A stretch of DNA of 64,000 nt from Methanosarcina sp. MSH10X1 (GTDB taxonomy: Archaea; Halobacteriota; Methanosarcinia; Methanosarcinales; Methanosarcinaceae). Location: the NCBI RefSeq assembly GCF_004099695.1, contig NZ_SCHL01000005.1, forward strand, positions 62,001-126,000, written 5' to 3'. Numbering within the stretch: the stretch's first letter is position 1; the number at the start of each line of letters is the position of its first letter. The translations under genes and the position numbers were made by a program. The notes beneath the pieces were generated by a model that saw only the letters and a program-made list of their open reading frames with translations, did not search any database and was not told the origin of the DNA. This document shows, piece after piece, positions 43,175 to 51,940 of this stretch.

Positions 43175-43544
43175 GCCGTCTCTAAGTTAAGTTTACAAAT
43201 ACGCATAATAAGGGTTTCTAATTTATTTGAAAATTATATAAAAAGCTGGCAATATATCTCCCATTCTGCCTGAACTTAAATAATGTTGAACTCTGTAAAA
43301 GGAAAACACGAATTTTCCATAAAAGATACGAAACGCAGTTCTCTGGCAGAATAGGATATAAGTCTCCGGATAAAAAATGAAAATATAAGCTTCCGGCAAA
43401 AGGATAAGCCGAGATTCAGTTCCTCAGGCGATTCCTGCACACTCAAGAAGGTTACAGACTCTCTTGCCTGAAGTGAAACCTATCAGGTGAAATCCAGCTT
43501 TTACTAACAAACCCTCAGGTCGTACCTCCCCTCGAAGATCTCCA
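43175..43544. other. Gene-free stretch before the hairpin array
   Basis: No convincing gene. The frame at 43424-43687 (minus) runs into the hairpin repeats and is treated as chance. Confidence 0.4.
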
Positions 43545-44018
43545 CAAGCCCTCTTTGAAAGGGCTTGTTTAGTGCCGCTTGACCACGCCGCTACGTTGTT
43601 TTCGATAAAGCATGCATTTTTGATCAAACTTTTTTTGAAAAAGTTTGCGATAAAACCTTTTGAGAACAGGTTTTCGCTCAAGCACAACCGTTGCGCCGGT
43701 TGATCACGCCGTTACGTGGGGATTTTCGCTCAAGCCTTTTTGTAAAAGGCTTGTGATCAAACTTTTTTTGAAAAAGTTTGCGTTGCGCCGGTTGATCACG
43801 CCGTTACGTGGGGATTTTCGCTCAAGCCTTTTTGTAAAAGGCTTGTGATCAAACTTTTTTTGAAAAAGTTTGCGTTGCGCCGGTTGATCACGCCGTTACG
43901 TGGGGATTTTCGCTCAAGCCTTTTTGTAAAAGGCTTGTGATCAAACTTTTTTTGAAAAAGTTTGCAATAAAACCTTTTCTCAAAAGGTTTTCGCTCAAGC
44001 CTTTTTTGAAAAGGCTTG
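43545..44018. repeat. Array of eleven 23-nt hairpins with 4-nt spacers
   Basis: Palindromes at 43545-43567, 43625-43647, 43652-43674, 43731-43753, 43758-43780, 43823-43845, 43850-43872, 43915-43937, 43942-43964, 43969-43991 and 43996-44018, each exactly 23 nt. Neighbours are separated by 4 nt (CGAT, TGAT, CAAT or CGCT). Arms vary in matched fashion: CAAGCC/GGCTTG, CAAACT/AGTTTG, AAAACC/GGTTTT, CAAGCCC/GGGCTTG. It starts two bases after the hmgA stop codon on the hmgA sense strand, so it would form the 3' end of that transcript. Confidence 0.88.
43691..43966. repeat. Three tandem 92-bp units inside the hairpin array
   Basis: Units start at 43691, 43783 and 43875, identical or nearly so. Each has a 42-nt linker (TTGCGCCGGTTGATCACGCC, then GTTACGTGGGGATTTTCGCT) and two hairpins. 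Near identity points to recent tandem duplication. Confidence 0.9.
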
Positions 44019-44020
44019 CG

Positions 44021-45277
44021 TTAGAACTTTCCACGGCCTAGCTGGGCATGGGCACGTGCCAGATGTCCTGCAGCCTGGGCGCCTATAAGGGAAACTTCTC
44101 CTGCAAGTACGGCAGAAGCTACAATTTCTGCAAATTTCCTGGAGTTTATTCCGGGAATATCACCTGCGCCTGTAACGCCAAGAAGATTCAGGCAATCCCT
44201 CTGGGTCCCAAGGCCAGTGCCTCCACCGACGGTTCCCACAGGCAGGGCAGGCAGAGTAACAGAACAGTGTATCTCCTCATATTTTGTAAGTTCCATACTC
44301 GTAATTGCAGTGCTTCCTTCAACAACATGAGCCGCATCCTGCCCGCAGGCGAGGTACATAGCAGCAATAACGTTTGCAGCGTGTGCATTGAAGCCGAGTG
44401 CTCCTGCTCTTGCTGAACCAAGCAGGTTTTTGCTATAGTTTACCTCAAACATTGACTCAGGCGTACATTTCAGGGTTTCCTTGACAATCTCTTTTGGAAT
44501 AGTAACTTCGGCTACAACCGTTTTTCCTCTTCCGAGAATTGTGCTTATCGAAGCCGGTTTCTTATCAGTACACATATTTCCTGAAAGGGTAACGGGATGT
44601 GCGCCGAATTCATCTTCTATCAGGTGCGTGACTGCTTCAGTAGCAATGGTCACCATATTCATACCCATGGCATCTTTTGTATCATATGAAAACCTGAGAT
44701 ATACATACGTCCCGGTTACGAAGGGCTTTACGGAAATTAATTTTCCGAACCGTGTCGTTTTTTCGGCAACGGCTTTCATTTGTTCGAAGATTTCAGGACA
44801 TTTTACCCATTCATAAAATTTCTTGGCTCTTTCAAGGCTATCAAGTTTAAAAACAGGCGCTCTGGTCATCTCATCTTCAAAAATCCTGACGTTTGCTCCT
44901 CCCGATTTCGTGATAACGGAACAGCCGCGATTTATACTGGCAACAAGGGCTCCTTCCGTTGTAGCAAGCGGGATATAGTAATCAGAGTTTGCATACTCAC
45001 CGTTTACCTTCAGAAGCCCGGCAACCCCGAGGGGGATCTGAACTGCGCCTATCATGTTTTCAATGTTTTTTTTCGATACGGCTTCCACATCAAAGGAAAA
45101 ATTCTGGATATGATCAAACTCGAGTTTTGCAAACTCCTGTATAGCAAGCCTTCTAATTTTTACTGAAGTTAGCGGGTCTGCGAACTCCTCAATCTTGCGA
45201 AGAGCCACATCTCCATCCAGAACCTTTTGTAAAAGAATTTTCTCTTCCTCACTTAATTCGTAATCCTGTAAAAACAT
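44021..45277 (-). CDS. hmgA: Hydroxymethylglutaryl-CoA reductase (class I)
   Basis: Makes mevalonate from HMG-CoA with NADPH for the isoprenoid chains of archaeal lipids. The 418-residue length and motifs are those of class I soluble enzymes: ENMIGAVQIPLGVAGLL (about 73-89), TTEGALVASINRG (about 107-119), RFSYDTKDAMGMNM (nucleotide site, about 200-213), SGNMCTDKKPA with the catalytic Lys, and GTVGGGTGLGTQRDCL (about 355-370). A His in AAGHLARAHAQL near the end is the catalytic acid. AGGTGAT precedes the ATG. The stop is followed at once by the hairpin array. Unusual direct repeats lie 170-215 bases upstream of the start. Confidence 0.96.
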   Translation of the reverse strand: MFLQDYELSEEEKILLQKVLDGDVALRKIEEFADPLTSVKIRRLAIQEFAKLEFDHIQNFSFDVEAVSKKNIENMIGAVQIPLGVAGLLKVNGEYANSDYYIPLATTEGALVASINRGCSVITKSGGANVRIFEDEMTRAPVFKLDSLERAKKFYEWVKCPEIFEQMKAVAEKTTRFGKLISVKPFVTGTYVYLRFSYDTKDAMGMNMVTIATEAVTHLIEDEFGAHPVTLSGNMCTDKKPASISTILGRGKTVVAEVTIPKEIVKETLKCTPESMFEVNYSKNLLGSARAGALGFNAHAANVIAAMYLACGQDAAHVVEGSTAITSMELTKYEEIHCSVTLPALPVGTVGGGTGLGTQRDCLNLLGVTGAGDIPGINSRKFAEIVASAVLAGEVSLIGAQAAGHLARAHAQLGRGKF

Positions 45278-45917
45278 GAAATCACCTGCTTAAATTATTA
45301 TTTTATTTCCGTATCTTTAAATTGATTGACAGAAGGGCTGAAATATTCAATATTAATTCATTACTTTAAAGTTGTATATCTGTATTAAAATCCGTTTTTA
45401 TTCTAATATATGCTAATATGCGTATGCTAATATGTATAGAATTCACAAACGTTCGCTCGTTTGATCCGCTCAAATGTTTGCCTGTTTGATCCGCGTTTTT
45501 ATAATTTTATTCTAATTATGTGCATATTGGCATATAATTCATTCCTCGACATAATATTCTTGTTATCCAAAACTGTCTAAATGATTTGCACCAGGCATTA
45601 ATGGCTCTGTCGGTCCTACGCAAGCGTTAAAAACTATTTTATAAATATTTTTTATAAAACCAAAATTTACAGGAAGATTCTCAGAGTCATCCAATACTCA
45701 ATGAATCCTTAATAAAGTGGCTAAAATCGGGTTGAGGTGTAGATCAGAGATTCTACGGACCGGTCTCAGGTAAATGTTCCCGGTTAAAGAACAGGCTGGG
45801 AAGGGTATAATCAGATTGAATAAACCATCTTAAAAAAAAGCTTATGTAATACATATCTAATTACTTAAAACCCTTATATCTTAAACGCCTGATTTAATTT
45901 TTAGAAATCCGTCAGGC
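45278..45917. other. Long leader/promoter region of hmgA
   Basis: Holds two 24-nt imperfect direct repeats (45446-45469 and 45471-45494, 20 of 24 identical) and two exact TATGCTAATATG copies (45409-45420, 45423-45434). No frame recognised. Confidence 0.5.
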
Positions 45918-46286
45918 TCAGAAATTAATGATTAGCTGGTTTTCTTCAGTGTATTTCAGAAAAAGTTCGGCGACGTCTTTTGAGCAGATAAATTCGATTC
46001 CAGGAATTAACTCTTCTTCCTTAAGGCCGATCATGTCCGAGGCAAGCTGGCAGCATCGGAACTCTACTCCCATCTCGATGCACTCCTTAACTGTAGCATC
46101 GTATTTGGGTGATCCTCTCGTTTTATCCTTTTTTGCAAGTAACACTCCCATAGGACCCCATAGAATAACCAGCACATTGAGCCCTTTACTCCGGTAATAC
46201 TTCGCAAATTTGAGAGTTTCCTGCGGGCTGGTGCTTTCGTATACCATATTTTTAAGCAGCAGTAGTACCTTTTCGACTTTTGTCAT
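45918..46286 (-). CDS. DsrE-like protein
   Basis: The 122-residue protein has the Rossmann-like DsrE fold pattern: KVLLLLKNMVYESTSPQETL at the start, ALKFAKYYRSKGLNVLVILWG-like second strand, ECIEMGVEFRCCQLASDMIG at about 65-85 and a C-terminal AELFLKYTEENQLIIN. The adjacent Cys pair in FRCC is where sulfur-carrier DsrE proteins have an active Cys, so a role in persulfide handling is possible but not shown. GGAG lies five bases before the ATG. It stands alone. Confidence 0.72.
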   Translation of the reverse strand: MTKVEKVLLLLKNMVYESTSPQETLKFAKYYRSKGLNVLVILWGPMGVLLAKKDKTRGSPKYDATVKECIEMGVEFRCCQLASDMIGLKEEELIPGIEFICSKDVAELFLKYTEENQLIINF

Positions 46287-46856
46287 AAGAACTCCAGGTC
46301 TAATTAATACATTTCTGAAACAGATTACCTAGATGTATATAAAGTTTCACATTGGAAAAGGGGAGTTAATATTTTTTCACTTTATTTAAATAATTCTGCT
46401 CATCTATGAGGGAATTTGTGAAATTCGGGTACTTACACATGGTTAACTAATTCTATCGAAGTGTAAAGTTAGATAGTTATTTTGCCGCTACCCTGCTAAC
46501 CTGAGCTTTTGTAATGGCAAAAATTTTTTAAAGTTCGAGGCTAATTCTAAATGCTTGTTTCTCAAGATCCCGGCTTTGTAAAAACGATCATTCCGGGCTG
46601 AGTAATTTGTAAATTTTATCAGTGTTGTAAACTGAGAGTTCGGTTTGCCATCCTTAAAAGTAGCAGCCAGGCAATAAAGAGAAGAATAATGCCAGAATAA
46701 TCGGTTTTATAACTGGTTCGCAGGAGAAGTCGGAATTCCGATTGAAACCTGAGTTTAATTTAAAGTTTGAACTTACGAAATCTGATTTCAAGATGTCCTG
46801 TTTTCAGACTTACATAAAAAGCCTCAATAAGCATAATCCGGATAATAACGGACTTT
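46287..46856. other. Gene-free stretch between valS and the DsrE-like gene
   Basis: 570 bases of A/T-rich DNA with no convincing frame. It should carry the promoter of the DsrE-like gene at its left-transcribed side. Confidence 0.4.
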
Positions 46857-46885
46857 AATAAAAAAGGTAAGCAGAAGCTTACCTT
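46857..46885 (-). terminator. valS terminator overlapping its stop codon
   Basis: Read on the minus strand, AAGGTAAGC (46885-46877) pairs with GCTTACCTT (46872-46864) around TTCT, then TTTTTT-like sequence. The TAA stop of valS lies within the left arm. Confidence 0.72.
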
Positions 46886-49488
46886 ACAATCACAACAACC
46901 GCACTTTTAACTTCAAGCACATCGACTTCCCTGCCGCCTGAGATTACTTCTTTCCTTATCTCTATGGTTTCGGGTTCAAGTTCGATCGGCTCGCCGTTTA
47001 CAATAACGGTTATTTTTCCCGAAGCTGCCTGGGCTTCAACCGCAGCAGGGTCCTCTGCCTTGAGAGCTTTCACGACAGCACCTGCATCTTTTCTGAATCT
47101 GGGACCCAGAACACCCATATTGGGTTTAACTTCCACCGGTACATATTCAAAGGAAGGGGTACCTTCCATCAACTCGACTTCCGAGTTCGTAGCACCTGCA
47201 ATATCCCCGGTATCGATATTCGAATTGTAGATTTCAAGCTTTTTCAAGGGGGCATTAAGAGCCATTCCCAGGTCGGACTTGTATCTGCGGACCTCACCTG
47301 TGATATCCTTGATCAGTTCTCCTGCAGCTTCGGCTTCCTCGTTTATGAGGCTTTCATCGACTGCCGGCCAGGATTGTGTATGGACACTTTCATCGCTAAA
47401 TCTGGAATACAGTTCCTCCGCAAAGAAGGGTATAAAGGGTGCAAGTAAAAGTGAGAGCGTTTTCATTGTCCGGTAGAGTACATACTGGGCTGCTCTCCTG
47501 CCTTCAGGCTCATCGCCATAAAGCCGGCCTTTTACGAGTTCCAGATAGTTGTCAGCAAGGATTTCCCAGGCAAAGCCTCTTATGGCCTTGAAAGTGGAGT
47601 CAAACTGATACGCGTCAAGCTCTTTTGTAGCAGTGTCCACAAGCCTGTTAAGCTTGCTAAGCAGCCACCTGTCAATTATAAGGAGAGAATCAAGTGGGAC
47701 TTTCTCTGCATCTTCAGACCCAAAGCCCTTCAGGTGAGACATCGAAAACCTGTAGATACTCCACATTTTCTGAAGGAAGCGCGAAGCTGAGACAACATCT
47801 TTCCAGCGGAACATTACATCCGAACCTGTGGAGCCGCCAACCGCACCCCATTGCCTGAAAGCATCGGCACTGTACTGTGAGGTCACTTCTTCCGGGGAAA
47901 TTACGTTTCCAAGGGACTTACTCATCTTATGCCCGTCAGTCCCGAGCACCATGCCGTTGATCACTATGGAATCCCAGGGTTTCTTGCCTTCCAGGGCAAG
48001 GCTCCGCAGGATCGTATAAAAAGCCCAGGTTCTTATAATATCATGTCCCTGTGGACGGATCTGAGCGGGCAGGCGGAGCTCGTGCTTGCTTTCCCAGCCC
48101 GTCACATGTAACGCCGTAATTGAGGAGTCCATCCAGGTATCCAGCACGTCGGTTTCAGGTTCAAATTCAGTTGAGCCGCAGACGCAGGCCTTCTTCGGAA
48201 CGGCTTCATTCGGGTCAATAGGGAGCCAGCTCTCTTCCGCAATCATGACTTCCCCGCAATCCTTGCAGTACCAGATCGGGATAGGGGTTGCGAAAATTCT
48301 CTGCCTGGAAATGCACCAGTCCCATTCCATGGTGCCTGTCCAATTCTGAAGCCTGACTTTCATATATTCGGGATACCAGTTGATCTCGTCTGCAGCTTTC
48401 AGAATAGCGTCATTGTCAATTTTTACGAACCACTGGGGTTCAGAAAGGATCTCTATGGGGGTGTCGCAGCGCCAGCAGAGTCCGACGTTCTGTTCCAGCG
48501 GTTTCTGGTCATAGAGGAAACCTGCGGCTTTCAGGTCAGCAATGACAGCCTCCCTGCACTCGGCAATGCTTAAGCCTTCAAATTTGCCTGCCGCTTTTGT
48601 CATCTTTCCCTGCTTGTCGATTGCTTTTATAAGCGGCAGTCCGTATTTCACCCACCAGCGTACATCCTGCTTATCTCCGAAAGTACAGATCATTACAGCG
48701 CCTGTACCGAATTCAGGCTCAACGTCCTCATCGGCAATCAAAGTCACTTTCTGCTCAAAGATAGGTACTGTAATCTCCTGGCCAATATACTGGCTGTAAC
48801 GCTTATCCTTGGGATTTACTGCAACTGCAACACAGGCTGCCATAAGTTCCGGTCTGGTGGTTGCAATGTCTACCTTGTCAAAATGGACGAAATTAAGCTT
48901 TGTTTGCCTGGTTTCGTACTCAACCTCTGCAAACGCGATGGCAGTTTCACAGCGGGGGCACCAGTTTACAGGGTGTTCTTCGTGATAGATGCGTTCATCA
49001 TTATACATCCTGACAAAGGATTTCTGTGTTTTTACAAAGTATGAGGGCTCCATGGTAACGAATTCGTTGCTCCAGTCCACGGAAAAGCCCAGGCGCAGCA
49101 TTGTTTTGCGCATCCTGTCAATGTTCCCTATAGTCAGTTCCCTGCACAACCTGCGGAACTCGGCACGCGGAACCTGGTTTTTCGTTATCCCGTGAATCTC
49201 TTCAACCTTAACTTCGGTTGGCAGGCCATGGCAGTCCCAGCCCTGAGGGAACATTACATTGTACCCGCGCATACGTTTGTATCGGGCAACAAAGTCAATA
49301 TAGCACCAGTTAAGCGCGTTTCCGATATGGAAATTTCCTGTAGGATAGGGAGGTGGGGTGTCAATAATATATTGGGGGCGGGTATCCTCTCCCCAGTTGA
49401 AGTGGTACATGGAGAGGTTCCATTTCTCCATCCACTTTTCCTCAACCTCGTTTGCATTATATTCTTTCGGAATTTCTGATTCTGTCAT
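46879..49488 (-). CDS. valS: Valyl-tRNA synthetase
   Basis: Charges tRNA-Val with valine. The 869-residue protein has the class I signatures: [16 protein letters not shown] near residue 50 (the HIGH motif) and [12 protein letters not shown] near 518 (KMSKS). The editing domain includes [19 protein letters not shown]. Cysteine pairs CWRCDTP and YCKDCGEV look like zinc-binding sites. The anticodon-binding region follows ([20 protein letters not shown]), and the tail lacks the coiled-coil of bacterial enzymes, as usual for archaeal ValRS. GGAGTG precedes the ATG. A terminator overlaps its stop codon. Confidence 0.96.
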   Translation of the reverse strand: MTESEIPKEYNANEVEEKWMEKWNLSMYHFNWGEDTRPQYIIDTPPPYPTGNFHIGNALNWCYIDFVARYKRMRGYNVMFPQGWDCHGLPTEVKVEEIHGITKNQVPRAEFRRLCRELTIGNIDRMRKTMLRLGFSVDWSNEFVTMEPSYFVKTQKSFVRMYNDERIYHEEHPVNWCPRCETAIAFAEVEYETRQTKLNFVHFDKVDIATTRPELMAACVAVAVNPKDKRYSQYIGQEITVPIFEQKVTLIADEDVEPEFGTGAVMICTFGDKQDVRWWVKYGLPLIKAIDKQGKMTKAAGKFEGLSIAECREAVIADLKAAGFLYDQKPLEQNVGLCWRCDTPIEILSEPQWFVKIDNDAILKAADEINWYPEYMKVRLQNWTGTMEWDWCISRQRIFATPIPIWYCKDCGEVMIAEESWLPIDPNEAVPKKACVCGSTEFEPETDVLDTWMDSSITALHVTGWESKHELRLPAQIRPQGHDIIRTWAFYTILRSLALEGKKPWDSIVINGMVLGTDGHKMSKSLGNVISPEEVTSQYSADAFRQWGAVGGSTGSDVMFRWKDVVSASRFLQKMWSIYRFSMSHLKGFGSEDAEKVPLDSLLIIDRWLLSKLNRLVDTATKELDAYQFDSTFKAIRGFAWEILADNYLELVKGRLYGDEPEGRRAAQYVLYRTMKTLSLLLAPFIPFFAEELYSRFSDESVHTQSWPAVDESLINEEAEAAGELIKDITGEVRRYKSDLGMALNAPLKKLEIYNSNIDTGDIAGATNSEVELMEGTPSFEYVPVEVKPNMGVLGPRFRKDAGAVVKALKAEDPAAVEAQAASGKITVIVNGEPIELEPETIEIRKEVISGGREVDVLEVKSAVVVIVR

Positions 49489-49941
49489 AAAGACACTCCA
49501 TGATTGGGAATAGTGTAAGAATTTCTTGGGGTTTTAGAGTGCTTGCGATTATTTAAATATATCTGGTTTTAATTGAAGTGGAATTTCTTATTATTAAGTA
49601 ATCATCCCGGATTTGTCAGGAATATACATCCGTGTTTCATGCTTCCATTTTCAATCCAAGAAACCAGTTTACAGAAAAGAAAATTTATTGTCGGTTCATT
49701 GCTAATCCAAAGGTTATCAAGTACAGTAGTACTGTCAGAAGATTCTAGTTTTCATGAAAATTATGAAATCCATTAAAATGGCAGAAAAGGGTGAAGAGGC
49801 AGTTTCGAGACGAAACTTATAAATGAATTCCAGTCTGGATTCAGCTCGGAACCGGCTCAGATTTAGCTTTAATTGAGCTTAAATAAGTTAGCTTCCTTCA
49901 TTTTAAGCTCTGATTTCTCTCCTTCATATAATCTGTGATAG
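49489..49941. other. Gene-free stretch upstream of valS
   Basis: Contains the valS promoter region; no frame or repeat recognised. Confidence 0.4.
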
Positions 49942-50595
49942 TTATGCATATTTCCATGCCTCACGGATATGCATTGCATTCATTCCGAGGCTCTGCGGCG
50001 GGTAAATATCATTTTCAGGCGTGTCGCCGATTGAAAGCACTTCCCAGGGTTCAAGCCCGAGACGGTCAAGTGCAATTTTAAAGAGCCGGGGGTCAGGTTT
50101 CTTGATACGGTGATCGGAAGACATAATTACGAAATTAAAACGGTCATATAAGTTCAGGAAGCGAAGTTCCTGTTCAGTAAACACCCTCTGGGCATTGGAA
50201 ACTATACATTTCGGGACATTTCGGTATTTCTCAAGCAGGCGCAAGCTCCGGGGGTAGGCTTCAAGCTTTTTTATGGAAGCAGTCCTGAAGGTTTTCGCCG
50301 TTTCAATCCCAAGCCAGAAAGGATCGATTTCCCTGTATGCATTCTCGGCACAGATTTCCGCAAAGATTTCTTCTATGCGGATATCCGGGTGCTGCTGACC
50401 TGAACTTCCGAGCCTGTCTATTACTTTCCACCTGTATTCCTCTCTGAGCCGGTCAGGTTCGATTTTCACTCCCTGATAAAGCAGCCACCTGCTCAGCCTT
50501 TCGTTTGTTTCCCTACTTTTTTCGTCAGTCTTGATATCAATAAGGGTTTTATAACAGTCAAAAATCAAACCTTTTATTTTTCCGTTCTGGAGCAT
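49942..50595 (-). CDS. HAD-superfamily hydrolase, copy 1
   Basis: The 217-residue protein has HAD motif I as IFDCYKTLID (about 11-20; the first Asp is the nucleophile, but the usual second Asp is replaced by Tyr-Lys, DCYKT), motif II in CIVSNAQ (about 135), the motif III Lys in HRIKKPDPRLF (about 163) and motif IV in SIGDTPENDI (about 192). Such proteins are often phosphatases for small molecules; the change at motif I position three may alter activity towards dehalogenase-like or other chemistry. AAGGAG lies seven bases before the ATG. A paralogue follows about 460 bp away on the same strand. Confidence 0.8.
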   Translation of the reverse strand: MLQNGKIKGLIFDCYKTLIDIKTDEKSRETNERLSRWLLYQGVKIEPDRLREEYRWKVIDRLGSSGQQHPDIRIEEIFAEICAENAYREIDPFWLGIETAKTFRTASIKKLEAYPRSLRLLEKYRNVPKCIVSNAQRVFTEQELRFLNLYDRFNFVIMSSDHRIKKPDPRLFKIALDRLGLEPWEVLSIGDTPENDIYPPQSLGMNAMHIREAWKYA

Positions 50596-51055
50596 AGGGT
50601 TTCTCCTTCGTTTTTTCCGTAACCTTTAACATTTTTTGGGTTCCTACATTCTGATTTCCGTAATCCTATCTTCAATTAGTCGCTTAATGATAACCATCAT
50701 ATATAGATTTTATGTAAATATCTATATATTGCACAAATAGCAATATATAGTTTTAATTTATATAGACTTTATTTCGGGCGATGCCTGACCAATCAATATC
50801 CCGATCGGACCGTAACTGGCTGAGTGCAGAAATCAGTCCGGTGCAGTGTAATATTCAAAACCGAAATCTCAAACACCCTCTTAAAATGCTTTTTGCGAAA
50901 AACATCTTCCTGAGACGCCTGGTAAAATAACCGGTATAAAGTTAATCCATATTTAAATTCAAAAAAGTAAGGGATTCTCATAAAAAGAAAAAAGATTAAA
51001 GCAAGGCTTCTGGAGATTTACTACCGTCCTGAGAGGGTGATATTTTTTACGCCAG
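50596..51055. other. Gap between the HAD paralogues
   Basis: Contains a perfect 11-bp inverted repeat at 50722-50750. A 62-codon minus-strand frame (50793-50981) has no recognisable character and is not called. Confidence 0.4.
50722..50750. promoter_or_regulatory. Perfect palindrome upstream of HAD copy 1
   Basis: CTATATATTGC and GCAATATATAG pair exactly around a 7-nt centre (ACAAATA), about 127 bases before the start of HAD copy 1. TATA-like arms facing both ways suggest an operator over a promoter. Confidence 0.5.
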
Positions 51056-51805
51056 TTAGTCCGCCAAGCCGAATTTTTCCCAGGCTTCCTCAATACGCAT
51101 GGCGCGCATTCCCAGTTTTCTTGCAGGCGCTATTTCGTTTTCGTAAGAATCTCCTATTGACATGACACATTTGGGTTCAAGCTCAAGGCCCATCTTTTTA
51201 AGTGCAGTCATAAAAAGCCTGAGGTCGGGTTTCTTGTACCTCACATCCGATGAGAAGATAACAAAATCGAAATAATCGTAAAGCCCCAGGAACCGTAGTT
51301 CAAGTTCGGAGAAAACCCTCTGCCCGTTGGAGATTATGCATTTGGGAGTGTTTATGCAATGTTCAATAAGTTTTATGCTCTGAGGGAAGGGACGGAGTTT
51401 CCGTATTGAGGCTGACCGAAAAACCCTTGAGGTTTCTATTCCGAGGCTTTTTTCGTCAATTTTCCAGATCGAGTTTTCCCTGCAAATTTCTGCAAAAATT
51501 TCTTCGACCCTTATCTCGGGATATATTTCCCTTGAATTCTCCATTTTTTCCATTACTTTAAAAATATACGTGTCCCATAGCTTTTCAGGGCTAATTTTTA
51601 CCCCCTGGTAGGCGAGCCAGGCGCTCAAAACTTCATAAGTTTGCAGGTTATGTTCATCAGTATGGATATCGATTAGGGTCTGGTAGCAGTCAAAAATAAC
51701 TCCTTTTATATGACAGCTTTCAAATGCTTCCTCTCCCTTCCTTGGAGAATAGCTCAGAAATGTGGTCGTGGCTTCATCCTTTTCGAGGTTGTAATCGTCC
51801 GAGAT
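51056..51805 (-). CDS. HAD-superfamily hydrolase, copy 2, probable AUC start
   Basis: Clearly paralogous to copy 1: VIFDCYQTLID (motif I), CIISNGQRVFSELELRFLGL, RYKKPDLRLF (motif III Lys) and SIGDSYENEI (motif IV). Motif I is encoded near 51685-51705, upstream of the first standard start codon (TTG at 51628), so that start cannot be right. From the frame's opening stop at about 51829 there is no ATG, GTG or TTG before motif I. AGGAGGAAGGAG at 51818-51807 directly precedes ATC at 51805, giving MSDDYNLEKDEATT and 249 residues. The DxDxT signature has Tyr at position three as in copy 1. Confidence 0.78.
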   Translation of the reverse strand: MSDDYNLEKDEATTTFLSYSPRKGEEAFESCHIKGVIFDCYQTLIDIHTDEHNLQTYEVLSAWLAYQGVKISPEKLWDTYIFKVMEKMENSREIYPEIRVEEIFAEICRENSIWKIDEKSLGIETSRVFRSASIRKLRPFPQSIKLIEHCINTPKCIISNGQRVFSELELRFLGLYDYFDFVIFSSDVRYKKPDLRLFMTALKKMGLELEPKCVMSIGDSYENEIAPARKLGMRAMRIEEAWEKFGLAD

Positions 51806-51940
51806 GCTCCTTCCTCCTATATCCCTTCATTTAAAGCCTTCTTACATAATTGGCTTTGATTTCCACTCAATTCCCTTTTTTATTTAATTAATCATTTTTT
51901 GTTTTCAACTAATTGGCTTTAATTCTTAGTTAATAGGCTT

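Noticed and set aside
43424-43848. Frames of ENLFSKGFIANFFKK type in the hairpin array
   Set aside because: They are translations of the hairpin repeats on both strands.
43691-43966. Regular repeats resembling a CRISPR array
   Set aside because: The units are contiguous 92-bp tandem copies with no unique spacers, the palindromes are themselves of several sequences, and no cas genes are nearby.
50793-50981. 62-codon minus-strand frame between HAD genes
   Set aside because: No ribosome binding site and no recognisable composition; likely chance.
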